DNA of 21,676 nt, taken from the NCBI GenBank assembly GCA_902803365.1, contig CADCPU010000152.1, forward strand, positions 1 through 21,676. Reading direction: 5' to 3'. Below are positions 6,806 to 13,605 of this stretch, piece after piece. Within the stretch, counting starts at the first letter, position 1, and each line of letters begins with the position of its first letter. The stretch comes from Oscillospiraceae bacterium. GTDB taxonomy: Bacteria; Bacillota_A; Clostridia; Saccharofermentanales; Saccharofermentanaceae. The translations under genes and the position numbers were made by a program. The notes beneath the pieces are model-generated. The model saw only the letters and a program-made list of their open reading frames with translations, did not search any database and was not told the DNA's origin.

Positions 6806-6831
6806 ATTATACACCGTAATAGACGTGACAA
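6806..6831 (-). promoter_or_regulatory. Possible promoter of the lipoprotein gene
   Basis: On the minus strand a perfect -10 TATAAT (6811-6806) lies about 30 bases before the ATG. The best upstream hexamer, TTGTCA (6831-6826), is only 14 bases away, so the -35 assignment is weak. The sequence CGGTGTA overlapping the -10 also occurs in the blaI leader repeat. Confidence 0.45.
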
Positions 6832-6872
6832 AACGGGAAAATGTTTCACAGGATTAACAAATATTTTTTGAC

Positions 6873-8129
6873 TCAGCTTACCTGAACTCCGTCAGCATTA
6901 TACTCGTGAATAACCGGCGTATTTCCCTGCGAATAATCATAGGTAATATAGCCTCTGAAACTTCCGTCAGCAGTATAAAAATCCACACGCTGCAACTGCT
7001 CACCCGAGTATGTTGTGATCATGTATTGAGTCAGATTGCCCTTCGCATCATATACATCACAGCGCATTACATCAACAGACGGATATGTATAAATGATATA
7101 TTCCTGAAGGACTCCGTTTACATAATTTGAACGCTTGATATTGATGCCGTTCTCATCGTATATGAATTCCGAATGGATCGTCACGCCCTTGCTGTCCGTT
7201 ATATCCGCCTCGCTTCTGACATACATACCGCTCGGACTTATATAAAAAGTCTCATTACCGGTCTTTAAGACCTTTTCCTTCGCGAAAACACCGCAGTTGA
7301 TACCATAAGAAGCACAGATATCCTTGAATTCGGCTGAATTTGCAAAACTGCAGAATATAAAATATCTGCCGTCGTCCTTGTTATTCATCTGTGATAACCA
7401 GTAATTAAGACCTTCTTCATCAGCTTCCCTGCCCAAAAGCGCCTTATACAAATTCTTGATATACATCTGATCGCTCAAAGACATACTCTCATATTCGGCA
7501 CTCATTACATAGTTTGCTGCACAGTCGGAACCACTTAGCTTACCGCTCAGAAGTCCTTCGACCCAATATGACTGTCCGCTCTGATCCCCTAACCTTCCAA
7601 AACAGATATTATAAAGTCTTTCAACAAACAGGTTTACCTTATTCAGATTATCAACAGGATAAGCAGTCGAAAAGAATCCTGCCGTAATTCCATAAGAACT
7701 GCAAAGCTCATTGAATTCAGCAGAATTGGCAAATCCTGCAAAGACATTCTCACGGCTCTGACCGTTATTCATAAGGTCGCACCAATATGAATAGCCCCGG
7801 TCATCCGGCTCACGTCCCATAAACATAGTGTAGAGGTCATTAACAAACTGTCTGTCAGAAGTATTCAAGGCAAGATATTCATTACTGAACATGAAGTTGA
7901 ATACAACAAGAGAACCGTCAATATCGTGAGACGCTATACGATCCTTCCAATAATCCAAGCCTTCCTGATCGGCATCACGCTGAAAAGCGACCTTGTAGCA
8001 GCGATTCACAAAATCATCGATGCCGCTTCCGGCACGCACATCGCCTGATAAAAATCCCAAAACTGATACGGAAATGACAGTAACGGCAAGAAAAGCCGAT
8101 GCTTTATTTAACATACTTCTTGCATTCAT
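6873..8129 (-). CDS. Secreted DUF4214-repeat protein with a short YD/YwqK-like tail
   Basis: From ATG at 8129 the product is 418 aa; a TTG at 8135 is an alternative, since GGAGG (8144-8140) is 10 bases from the ATG and 4 from the TTG. A signal peptide ends near V-R-A at residue 33. Four DUF4214-type units follow, arranged as two pairs. Each has the pattern F-V-x-R-x-Y-x-x-x-x-x-R-x-x-D-x-x-G-x-x-Y-W and ends S-x-E-Y or S-x-E-F; the second of each pair ends C-x-S-Y-G-I. The last ~100 residues contain Y-D-E-N-G, Y-D-A-K-G-N and Y-N-A-D-G turns resembling YD or YwqK-type repeats. It is probably a cell-surface or wall-associated protein of unknown function. It closely resembles the 11285-12901 product. 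No clear terminator follows, so read-through into the lipoprotein gene is possible. Confidence 0.85.
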   Translation of the reverse strand: MNARSMLNKASAFLAVTVISVSVLGFLSGDVRAGSGIDDFVNRCYKVAFQRDADQEGLDYWKDRIASHDIDGSLVVFNFMFSNEYLALNTSDRQFVNDLYTMFMGREPDDRGYSYWCDLMNNGQSRENVFAGFANSAEFNELCSSYGITAGFFSTAYPVDNLNKVNLFVERLYNICFGRLGDQSGQSYWVEGLLSGKLSGSDCAANYVMSAEYESMSLSDQMYIKNLYKALLGREADEEGLNYWLSQMNNKDDGRYFIFCSFANSAEFKDICASYGINCGVFAKEKVLKTGNETFYISPSGMYVRSEADITDSKGVTIHSEFIYDENGINIKRSNYVNGVLQEYIIYTYPSVDVMRCDVYDAKGNLTQYMITTYSGEQLQRVDFYTADGSFRGYITYDYSQGNTPVIHEYNADGVQVS

Positions 8130-8163
8130 AAACAACCAGCCTCCTATATCAGGAATCCTTAAT

Positions 8164-8193
8164 ATTTTATCATTTCTCTGTTTATAAATACAA
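8164..8193 (-). promoter_or_regulatory. Probable promoter of the first DUF4214 gene
   Basis: Minus strand: TTGTAT (8193-8188), an 18-base spacer, then TAAAAT (8169-8164), about 35 bases before the start codon. It sits immediately downstream of the CHAP gene terminator. Confidence 0.5.
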
Positions 8194-8226
8194 TAAAAAA
8201 GAGGCCATCACATAAGACAGCCTCTT
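8190..8226 (-). terminator. Terminator of the DUF4214-CHAP gene
   Basis: Minus strand: AAGAGGC and GCCTCTT form a 7-bp stem around a 14-base loop that can add three inner pairs, followed by TTTTATTG. It lies 27 bases after the gene's stop. Confidence 0.8.
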
Positions 8227-8253
8227 CATCAATAGATCTTAGTTACCGCAATA

Positions 8254-9531
8254 TCATTCTGCAAAACAAGGTCTGATAAAAGTCGTAGCCATTGAAGCCG
8301 GTCTGGTATTTACCGTACAATAGCTGTAACCCGCATTCTGTTCGATAGTAGTAAGCGTATTGCCGTTAACCGCAACTACGATACCAACGTGGCCCCACTC
8401 ACCTGTTCTTCCACCGTTTTCGGAAATGACCTTAAAACGATCCCAAACGATAATGTCACCAGGCATAGGAGATGAAACATAAGACCAATTAACAGGAAGC
8501 TTGGCATTAACAAAATCATAGCCGTTTCCGTATACGACACAAGCTCCGAGCCAATCCATATACTGGAAGATAAGATCGACACACTGATTACCTGCTCCGC
8601 CGTCATAATCAATACCTAAACCGACAAGACCATTTGCATAAGCTACAGCCTCGCCTCTCGTATGAAGAAGCTCAGGAACCGGATTACCCTGATTGATACC
8701 GTATTGCTGACAAAGACCTGCAAACTCAGGAGATGCCGCAAATCCGTTAAATACATGACGGAAGATCTGCTCACTTGCATATCTCTCACTCAGGAATACC
8801 TTGACCCAATTATCTCTTCCGCCTTCATCTGCTGCTCTTCCGAGAAGCGCTGCATAAAGATCATCAATATACTGCTCAACATAAACAAGATTAGATCTAT
8901 ACTCAGGTGAGAAGAAAAATCCGTAAGCTACTTCGATACCTGTGGAAGCACCGGAGTCAAGCTGTGCACACCAGGCATTAAGTCCCTGTTCATCGCATTC
9001 TCTGCCAAGCACGACAGAATAAAGGCGCTTAACAAATCCTGCTGAAGAAGATTCGTTCGAAGGCGGTGCCTCAAGAGAACCTACTTCTACGCCATACGAA
9101 GCACAGATACCTGAAAACTCAGGAGAACCGGCAAATCCTGCAAATACAGTCTCTCTTGTATCACCCGAAGACAACCTTGAAGACCAATATGTAAAACCGT
9201 CAGAATCAGGATCTCGGTCCATAAACATGGTATAGAGATCTCGAATATACTGAGAATCATTTGTACCCTTGCTAAGATACTCATTACTGAAGATAAACTG
9301 CTGAGCAACACTTGTACCAGTCAGTTCTTTTGCATTGAGCTTACCTACCCAATAATCAAATCCGTCCTGCTCGGGAGCTCGTCCCAAAGCAACAAGATAA
9401 CAGCGCTCTACAAAACCACCGACACCTTCAGCAGCCAACGAACCCAATGAAAACGATCCGAGAACACATAACAGAACAAGGATCGAAGCCACGGCTCTTA
9501 AAGCCGAAAATAGTTTTTTTGTTGATTTCAT
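8254..9531 (-). CDS. Secreted DUF4214-repeat protein with C-terminal CHAP domain (putative peptidoglycan hydrolase)
   Basis: The 425-aa product starts at ATG 9531 with AGGAGG 4 bases upstream. A signal peptide ends near S-L-A-A (residue 34). Four DUF4214 units lie at about 38-87, 95-150, 165-213 and 221-282, the two pairs split by a Ser/Pro linker. Residues 290-425 form a CHAP domain: Cys317 in N-Q-C-V-D-L, His381 in W-G-H-V-G-I-V, and Glu397/Asn399 in I-E-Q-N, the expected catalytic set of NlpC/P60-like amidases or endopeptidases. CHAP enzymes cut peptidoglycan peptide or amide bonds, so this is probably a wall-remodelling autolysin with DUF4214 repeats as targeting or spacer modules. The exact bond cut cannot be read from the sequence. 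It is divergent from the MATE gene across 99 bases, in which I see no convincing promoter. Confidence 0.9.
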   Translation of the reverse strand: MKSTKKLFSALRAVASILVLLCVLGSFSLGSLAAEGVGGFVERCYLVALGRAPEQDGFDYWVGKLNAKELTGTSVAQQFIFSNEYLSKGTNDSQYIRDLYTMFMDRDPDSDGFTYWSSRLSSGDTRETVFAGFAGSPEFSGICASYGVEVGSLEAPPSNESSSAGFVKRLYSVVLGRECDEQGLNAWCAQLDSGASTGIEVAYGFFFSPEYRSNLVYVEQYIDDLYAALLGRAADEGGRDNWVKVFLSERYASEQIFRHVFNGFAASPEFAGLCQQYGINQGNPVPELLHTRGEAVAYANGLVGLGIDYDGGAGNQCVDLIFQYMDWLGACVVYGNGYDFVNAKLPVNWSYVSSPMPGDIIVWDRFKVISENGGRTGEWGHVGIVVAVNGNTLTTIEQNAGYSYCTVNTRPASMATTFIRPCFAE

Positions 9532-9630
9532 ACTACCTCCTAATATCAGAACAAATAAAATTCCAACAATTATTTTATATCAAAACACATTTTGTTGTGC
9601 TACTATTTTCAAGTTAATAAAGAGGTATTT

Positions 9631-10989
9631 ATGTCTAAAAACAGATTTGAAATGGATATGACCAGCGGCAGCATAATGCCCAAGCTCATTTCATTCGCTT
9701 TCCCGCTTATGGCATCGAGCATACTTCAGTTGCTATTTAACGCAGTCGATGTCATAACAGTTGGTCAATTTACGGGCAGTGAGGCTCTCGCAGCAGTCGG
9801 TTCGACTACTGCTCTCATTAATATGCTCATAAATCTGTTTACCGGAATCTCTTTGGGCACAAATGTACTTGCCGCCAGGTTTTTCGCGACCAAACAAGAC
9901 AAAGAGATGAGCGACACTGTCCATACCTCAGTACTGTTCGCTTTGATCAGCGGTGTATCAATGGCCCTGATCGGCATTTTGCTCGCACGTCCTCTCCTGA
10001 CACTTATGGATACGCCTGACAACGTTATCGATCAGTCAGTACTCTATATGAGGATATACTTTGCCGGCATGCCGTTCTTTATGCTGTATACATATTGTGC
10101 CGCAATCCTTCGTGCCATAGGTGATACAAAGCGACCGCTCATATTCCTTCTGATATCAGGTGCGATAAACACCGGTCTTAATATCCTCCTCGTAGTCAAA
10201 TACGATATGGGTGTTGCAGGTGTCGGCATTGCTACGGTTGTATCTCAGTTGATCTCATGCGTACTTGTTATGATCTGTCTTCTTAAGGCCGAAGGTGCCT
10301 ACAGACTTGATTTTCGCAAACTTAAGATCGTTCCTAAGCACCTTTTTACGATCTTCAAAGTCGGTATTCCCGCAGGTGTTCAGGGCACAGTCATTAATTT
10401 CTCAAATGTCCTGCTCCAATCTTCAGTCAATCCGTTCGGATCTGATGCTATGGCAGGATATACATCTGCCAATAACATTCTCGGTTTTCTCTTCGTATCG
10501 ATCAACTCAGTATCGCAATCCTGTATGAGCTTTATGAGCCAGAATTACAGCGTAAAGAACTATGACAGGATGAAGCGTGTTATGCGTGACTGCGTGATCC
10601 TTGAAGTGATCATCTCCGTTGTACTCGGTTCACTAACTGCGATCTTCGGTCATCAATTGCTGAGTATTTTCTCCAAGAGCGAAGATGTTATCGCTCACGG
10701 CATGAGCATACTCATAATCACGTCTTCCACTTATGTTCTCTGTTCAATAATGGATATGGTACCGTCTGCTCTCAGAGGTATGGGATATTCCACTATTCCA
10801 ATGATGTTTTCGATAATCGGTACAGTCGGAACCAGAATAGTCTGGATCTACAAATTGTTCCCTCATAACAAGACACTTGATTTCCTGTTCATCTCATACC
10901 CGGTTTCCTGGGCTGTGACGGTCTTAATGCAACTGACCTATTACATTATCGTGATCAGGATCGTTAAGAAGAAACTCACCGCAGCATAA
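9631..10989 (+). CDS. MATE-family multidrug/Na+ efflux transporter
   Basis: ATG at 9631 follows AAAGAGG at 9619-9625; a longer open frame beginning at 9592 is rejected because it lacks a ribosome binding site and adds residues atypical of the family. The 452-aa product has the length and about twelve hydrophobic segments of MATE transporters. Its opening is typical: M-T-S-G-S-I-M-P-K-L-I-S-F-A-F-P-L-M, then L-F-N-A-V-D-V-I-T-V-G-Q-F and A-L-A-A-V-G-S-T. The second half repeats the plan (G-I-P-A-G-V-Q-G), as expected for two six-helix bundles. Such proteins expel cationic compounds in exchange for Na+ or H+ at the cytoplasmic membrane. Substrate is unknown. It is the only plus-strand gene between argH and the right edge, flanked by secreted-protein genes. 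Confidence 0.95.
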   Translation: MSKNRFEMDMTSGSIMPKLISFAFPLMASSILQLLFNAVDVITVGQFTGSEALAAVGSTTALINMLINLFTGISLGTNVLAARFFATKQDKEMSDTVHTSVLFALISGVSMALIGILLARPLLTLMDTPDNVIDQSVLYMRIYFAGMPFFMLYTYCAAILRAIGDTKRPLIFLLISGAINTGLNILLVVKYDMGVAGVGIATVVSQLISCVLVMICLLKAEGAYRLDFRKLKIVPKHLFTIFKVGIPAGVQGTVINFSNVLLQSSVNPFGSDAMAGYTSANNILGFLFVSINSVSQSCMSFMSQNYSVKNYDRMKRVMRDCVILEVIISVVLGSLTAIFGHQLLSIFSKSEDVIAHGMSILIITSSTYVLCSIMDMVPSALRGMGYSTIPMMFSIIGTVGTRIVWIYKLFPHNKTLDFLFISYPVSWAVTVLMQLTYYIIVIRIVKKKLTAA

Positions 10990-11003
10990 TTTTTTTCAGT
11001 ATG

Positions 11004-11028
11004 ACTCACCCTTAGGGTGAGTTTTTTT
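11004..11028 (+). terminator. Terminator of the MATE gene
   Basis: ACTCACCC-TTA-GGGTGAGT forms an 8-bp perfect stem with a 3-base loop, followed by seven T, 15 bases after the stop codon. The same 19-mer recurs at 11046. Confidence 0.93.
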
Positions 11029-11045
11029 GTTGCACTACTCTGGCG

Positions 11046-11066
11046 ACTCACCCTTAGGGTGAGTTT
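11046..11066. repeat. Second copy of the 19-bp terminator palindrome
   Basis: An exact repeat of the 19-mer at 11004-11022, also preceded by G and followed by at least two T, lies 42 bases downstream. Its T-tract is broken (TTTGTATT), so it would be a weaker backup terminator on the plus strand. Confidence 0.8.
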
Positions 11067-11080
11067 GTATTAAATGGGTT

Positions 11081-11211
11081 GTCAAAGCCCGCTTGGTTCT
11101 CTAATACAGATCACCGGATCAGAAGTCAAGGCCGTTAGCCGCGAAGCAGTGCCTTTGGCAGCCTTGACAGTTTGATCCGTGATCTGTCCATTGTTTTCAA
11201 GCGGGCTTGAC
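11081..11211. repeat. 131-nt three-stem imperfect inverted repeat (possible structured RNA or MITE-like element)
   Basis: Nested arms pair in order. GTCAAAGCCCGCTTG (11081-11095) pairs with CAAGCGGGCTTGAC (11198-11211). CAGATCACCGGATCA (11107-11121) pairs with TGATCCGTGATCTG (11173-11186). GTCAAGGC (11125-11132) pairs with GCCTTGAC (11161-11168). The first two stems each have a single extra base in the left arm, and the internal loops are 11x11 and 3x4. The apical 28 bases include a small TGCC-TTT-GGCA hairpin. No open reading frame or poly-T tail is associated. Bases 11212-11245 hold nothing I can assign. Confidence 0.85.
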
Positions 11212-11239
11212 TCACATTACAATTGGAATAATTCAAACA

Positions 11240-11270
11240 ATATTAAAGGCTGCCTCAGCGAGACAGCCTT
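11240..11270 (-). terminator. Terminator of the long DUF4214 gene
   Basis: Minus strand: AAGGCTGTCTC and GAGGCAGCCTT (one G-U pair) form an 11-bp stem with a GCT loop, followed by a modest TAATATTG tail, 14 bases after the stop. Weak T-tail lowers certainty slightly. Confidence 0.75.
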
Positions 11271-11284
11271 CATTTCTAATTCAT

Positions 11285-12901
11285 TTAATTGTGTGTAACT
11301 CTGTCGATTACGGTACCGTCTGCCTTATAGTAAGTAGTTCTTATTGCTTTTCCGTTAATGTCATAATCGGTAGTATAGTGATCTGACTCACCTGATCTTG
11401 TATAAACGGTCTTACGCTGAACTCTTCCTGCTCTGTCGTATTCGGTAATTATACTGATCTTACCATCCTTGTCGTACTGAGACTTCTTGCTCATCGTACC
11501 GTCAGGATAATACTCATATGTATAAGATGATGTAACCTTGCCGTCAGTACCATAGAAGACTGTCTTTGTCTTGTTACCTGAAGCATCAGTATCCTCGTCT
11601 CTTATGAGCCTGCCGTTTGAATAGTAGGACATTGTCTTCTTTGACAGATTGCCTGAAGCATCATAAGCATATGTAAGCTTTGATGTAATCTGCCCCTGAG
11701 CGTTATAAGTCGTAAAGCTGTCGAGCTTGCCATTCTTGAATTCTTCACAGGACTTTACCGTTCCGCCCGGCTCATATTCCTTATGTGTCTTGATCGCACC
11801 GGATTCATCATATTCAAAAGTAGTCCAACCCAAAAGGTTTCCGTATGAGTTATAGTGGGTCGATCTTGCCAGTTTTCCGGCGGAATTATATGCGAGATCG
11901 GAATAATCAAGGAGATTATCTTTCATATCGCATTTTTCTTCACGTGTGACAATGCCATTGGCATATACATAATAGATCGCATATGCTTCGGATCCGTCAG
12001 CATTGTAGCAGATAGTCTTTACCTTGACGCCGTTAAGATCGAACAGGTCTGCATGATCGCCGTATTCAGCTCTCGAAAAAGCTGCAAAATCGCCGCGGAC
12101 GATGCCATAAGAAGCACAGATATCGGAAAATTCCTGAGAATTCGCGAATCCTTCAAAAACCTGATCTCTGGTCGTCCTTCTGCTAAGGAGGCCAACCCAG
12201 TAATTAAGTCCGTCCATATCAGCCTCTCTACCCATAAATGCAGGATAGAGATTCTTTACATAGTCTACGTTATTCAATCCCTTGGATGTATACTCGGCAC
12301 TTCTGATAAAATTAGCCGCGCAGGAGATTCCTGTGGAATTGCCGAGCAGGAGGCTCTCGACCCAGAATGTTTGGCCGTCCCTGTCACCTATCCTTCCGAG
12401 GCAAGTCTTATAGAGACGTTCAACAAAGAGATTTACGTTATTTACGCGGTCGAGACCGAACTCATCAGTGAAATATCCTGCAGTGATACCGTAAGAACAG
12501 CAAAGATCATAGAACTCGACGGAATTGGCAAAACCTGCAAATACGCTCTTACGGTTCTTTCCGCTCTTAAGCTGGCTTACCCAGAAGTTGTATCCTTCAG
12601 TATCAGGATCACGCCCGAGGAACATCATATAAAGGTCGGTTACATACTGCTCGTTGGATGTTTTCTTGCCTGTGTATTCGGGGCTGAAGAGAAAACTGTA
12701 TGCAACAACGGAACCGTCCATCTTGCCGCTTGTGATCGTTTCTTTCCAATAAGCAAAACCTTCACTGTCAGCTTCACGATCAAAAGTTACTTTGTAGCAA
12801 CGATTAACAAACTCATCTATCTGATCAGCTGCAATAACAGGACACGATAAGACAAAGAGTGCCACAACTGTGATCATCGCAGAAAACAATTTCTTAAGCA
12901 T
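11285..12901 (-). CDS. Secreted DUF4214-repeat protein with long YD/YwqK-like repeat tail
   Basis: The 538-aa product starts at ATG 12901 with GGGAGG 6 bases upstream. Its signal peptide ends near V-I-A-A (residue 25). Four DUF4214-type units lie at about 29-76, 86-140, 157-205 and 213-268, the paired units again ending C-x-S-Y-G-I. From about residue 295 to the end there are some 18-20 short beta-hairpin-like repeats centred on Y-[ND]-x-x-G, such as Y-N-S-A-G-K-L, Y-D-A-S-G-N-L and Y-D-K-D-G-K-I. They resemble YD/RHS or YwqK-type repeats that often mediate surface binding. No toxin or protease domain follows them, so this is not a full RHS protein. It is probably exported and wall- or ligand-binding; the function is unknown. 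Only 35 bases separate it from the SDR gene, with no terminator between, so partial co-transcription is possible. Confidence 0.85.
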   Translation of the reverse strand: MLKKLFSAMITVVALFVLSCPVIAADQIDEFVNRCYKVTFDREADSEGFAYWKETITSGKMDGSVVAYSFLFSPEYTGKKTSNEQYVTDLYMMFLGRDPDTEGYNFWVSQLKSGKNRKSVFAGFANSVEFYDLCCSYGITAGYFTDEFGLDRVNNVNLFVERLYKTCLGRIGDRDGQTFWVESLLLGNSTGISCAANFIRSAEYTSKGLNNVDYVKNLYPAFMGREADMDGLNYWVGLLSRRTTRDQVFEGFANSQEFSDICASYGIVRGDFAAFSRAEYGDHADLFDLNGVKVKTICYNADGSEAYAIYYVYANGIVTREEKCDMKDNLLDYSDLAYNSAGKLARSTHYNSYGNLLGWTTFEYDESGAIKTHKEYEPGGTVKSCEEFKNGKLDSFTTYNAQGQITSKLTYAYDASGNLSKKTMSYYSNGRLIRDEDTDASGNKTKTVFYGTDGKVTSSYTYEYYPDGTMSKKSQYDKDGKISIITEYDRAGRVQRKTVYTRSGESDHYTTDYDINGKAIRTTYYKADGTVIDRVTHN

Positions 12902-12936
12902 AATATACCTCCCACAAAAGATATATCTTTATGATA

Positions 12937-13605
12937 TCACTTTATTATAGCATTACGCATAGGTCTGACCGAAATCTCAAATACGTCTACGTTACCGGGT
13001 TTATTCAATGCAAATGTCACGGCCTCAGCTACATCCTGCGGCTTGAGGACAAGGTCTTTATCAACACCGAAGTTCGCATTCCTGTACAATGCCGTATCGG
13101 TAAGGTCAGGAGTTATGAGAGTGATCTTGATATCGTGTTTTCTGACTTCTTCGAAAAGGCTTCTCGCAAAACTGCGAAGTCCTGCCTTGCAAGCACCGTA
13201 ACATGCACCGTGAGGATTAACTGAATCGGAAGTCACGGAAGATATAAAAATGAGATGGCCGCTCTTGCGCTGCTTCATCCTGTTAAGATAATGATTAGCA
13301 ACACGCATAGGACTTAAAAGGTCAACATTAACCATCTCCTCTATCGCCTTACCGTCTATGTTCTCGTGAAGGCCGTAGTATGCACTGCCGGCCGAGAAGA
13401 TGATGACATCAGGGCACTCGATCGAATCAAGGAGCTTACGTTCTTGAGCCTCATCCTGAAGATCACATTCGATCAACTCGACACCCTGAATCGATGCCTT
13501 AGAGATATCGCGGCCTATACCTGTAACTTTATATTGTCCAGCCAAAGACTCGGCAATGCACTTACCGATACCTGAGGTAGCTCCAAAGACCAAAGCACTA
13601 TTCAT
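12937..13605 (-). CDS. Short-chain dehydrogenase/reductase (SDR) family protein
   Basis: The 222-aa product has a complete classical SDR core: nucleotide-binding G-A-T-S-G-I-G (residues 8-14), C-D-L after strand 3, S-A-G in the position of N-A-G (71-73), Asn93, the catalytic Ser at 122/123 in I-S-S-V-T-S, and Y-G-A-C-K with Tyr136 and Lys140. These enzymes reduce or oxidise carbonyl/alcohol groups with NAD(P)(H) in the cytoplasm; substrate cannot be inferred. The C-terminus is short for the family (usually ~250 aa). Its ATG at 13605 overlaps the end of the preceding radical SAM fusion gene by 8 bases (ATGAATAG), with GGAGG just upstream, so translation is probably coupled and the two proteins may share a pathway. 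Confidence 0.93.
   Translation of the reverse strand: MNSALVFGATSGIGKCIAESLAGQYKVTGIGRDISKASIQGVELIECDLQDEAQERKLLDSIECPDVIIFSAGSAYYGLHENIDGKAIEEMVNVDLLSPMRVANHYLNRMKQRKSGHLIFISSVTSDSVNPHGACYGACKAGLRSFARSLFEEVRKHDIKITLITPDLTDTALYRNANFGVDKDLVLKPQDVAEAVTFALNKPGNVDVFEISVRPMRNAIIK
12944..12949 (-). promoter_or_regulatory. Possible -10 box for the long DUF4214 gene inside the SDR gene
   Basis: Minus-strand TATAAT falls in the last codons of the SDR gene, about 40 bases before the DUF4214 ATG. No good -35 hexamer is found 16-18 bases upstream, so this is tentative. Confidence 0.3.

Noticed and set aside
9592..9630. Upstream TTG start for the MATE gene
   Set aside because: No ribosome binding site, and the family N-terminus fits the ATG at 9631 with AAAGAGG upstream.
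11004..11066. Paired palindromes as a CRISPR remnant
   Set aside because: Only two copies, perfect terminator geometry with a T-tract, and no cas genes in the window.
11855..12850. 331-codon open frame on the plus strand opposite the DUF4214 gene
   Set aside because: Antisense shadow: no ribosome binding site, biased Ile/Ser composition and no family motifs, while the opposite strand has clear repeats.
11285..12901. Complete RHS/polymorphic toxin
   Set aside because: The YD-like repeats end at the C-terminus with no core motif, toxin domain or immunity gene following.
12912..12926. AAAGATATATCTTT palindrome as terminator between the SDR and DUF4214 genes
   Set aside because: It is AT-only in the centre with no room for a stable loop and only a short T-tract, so it is unlikely to terminate transcription.
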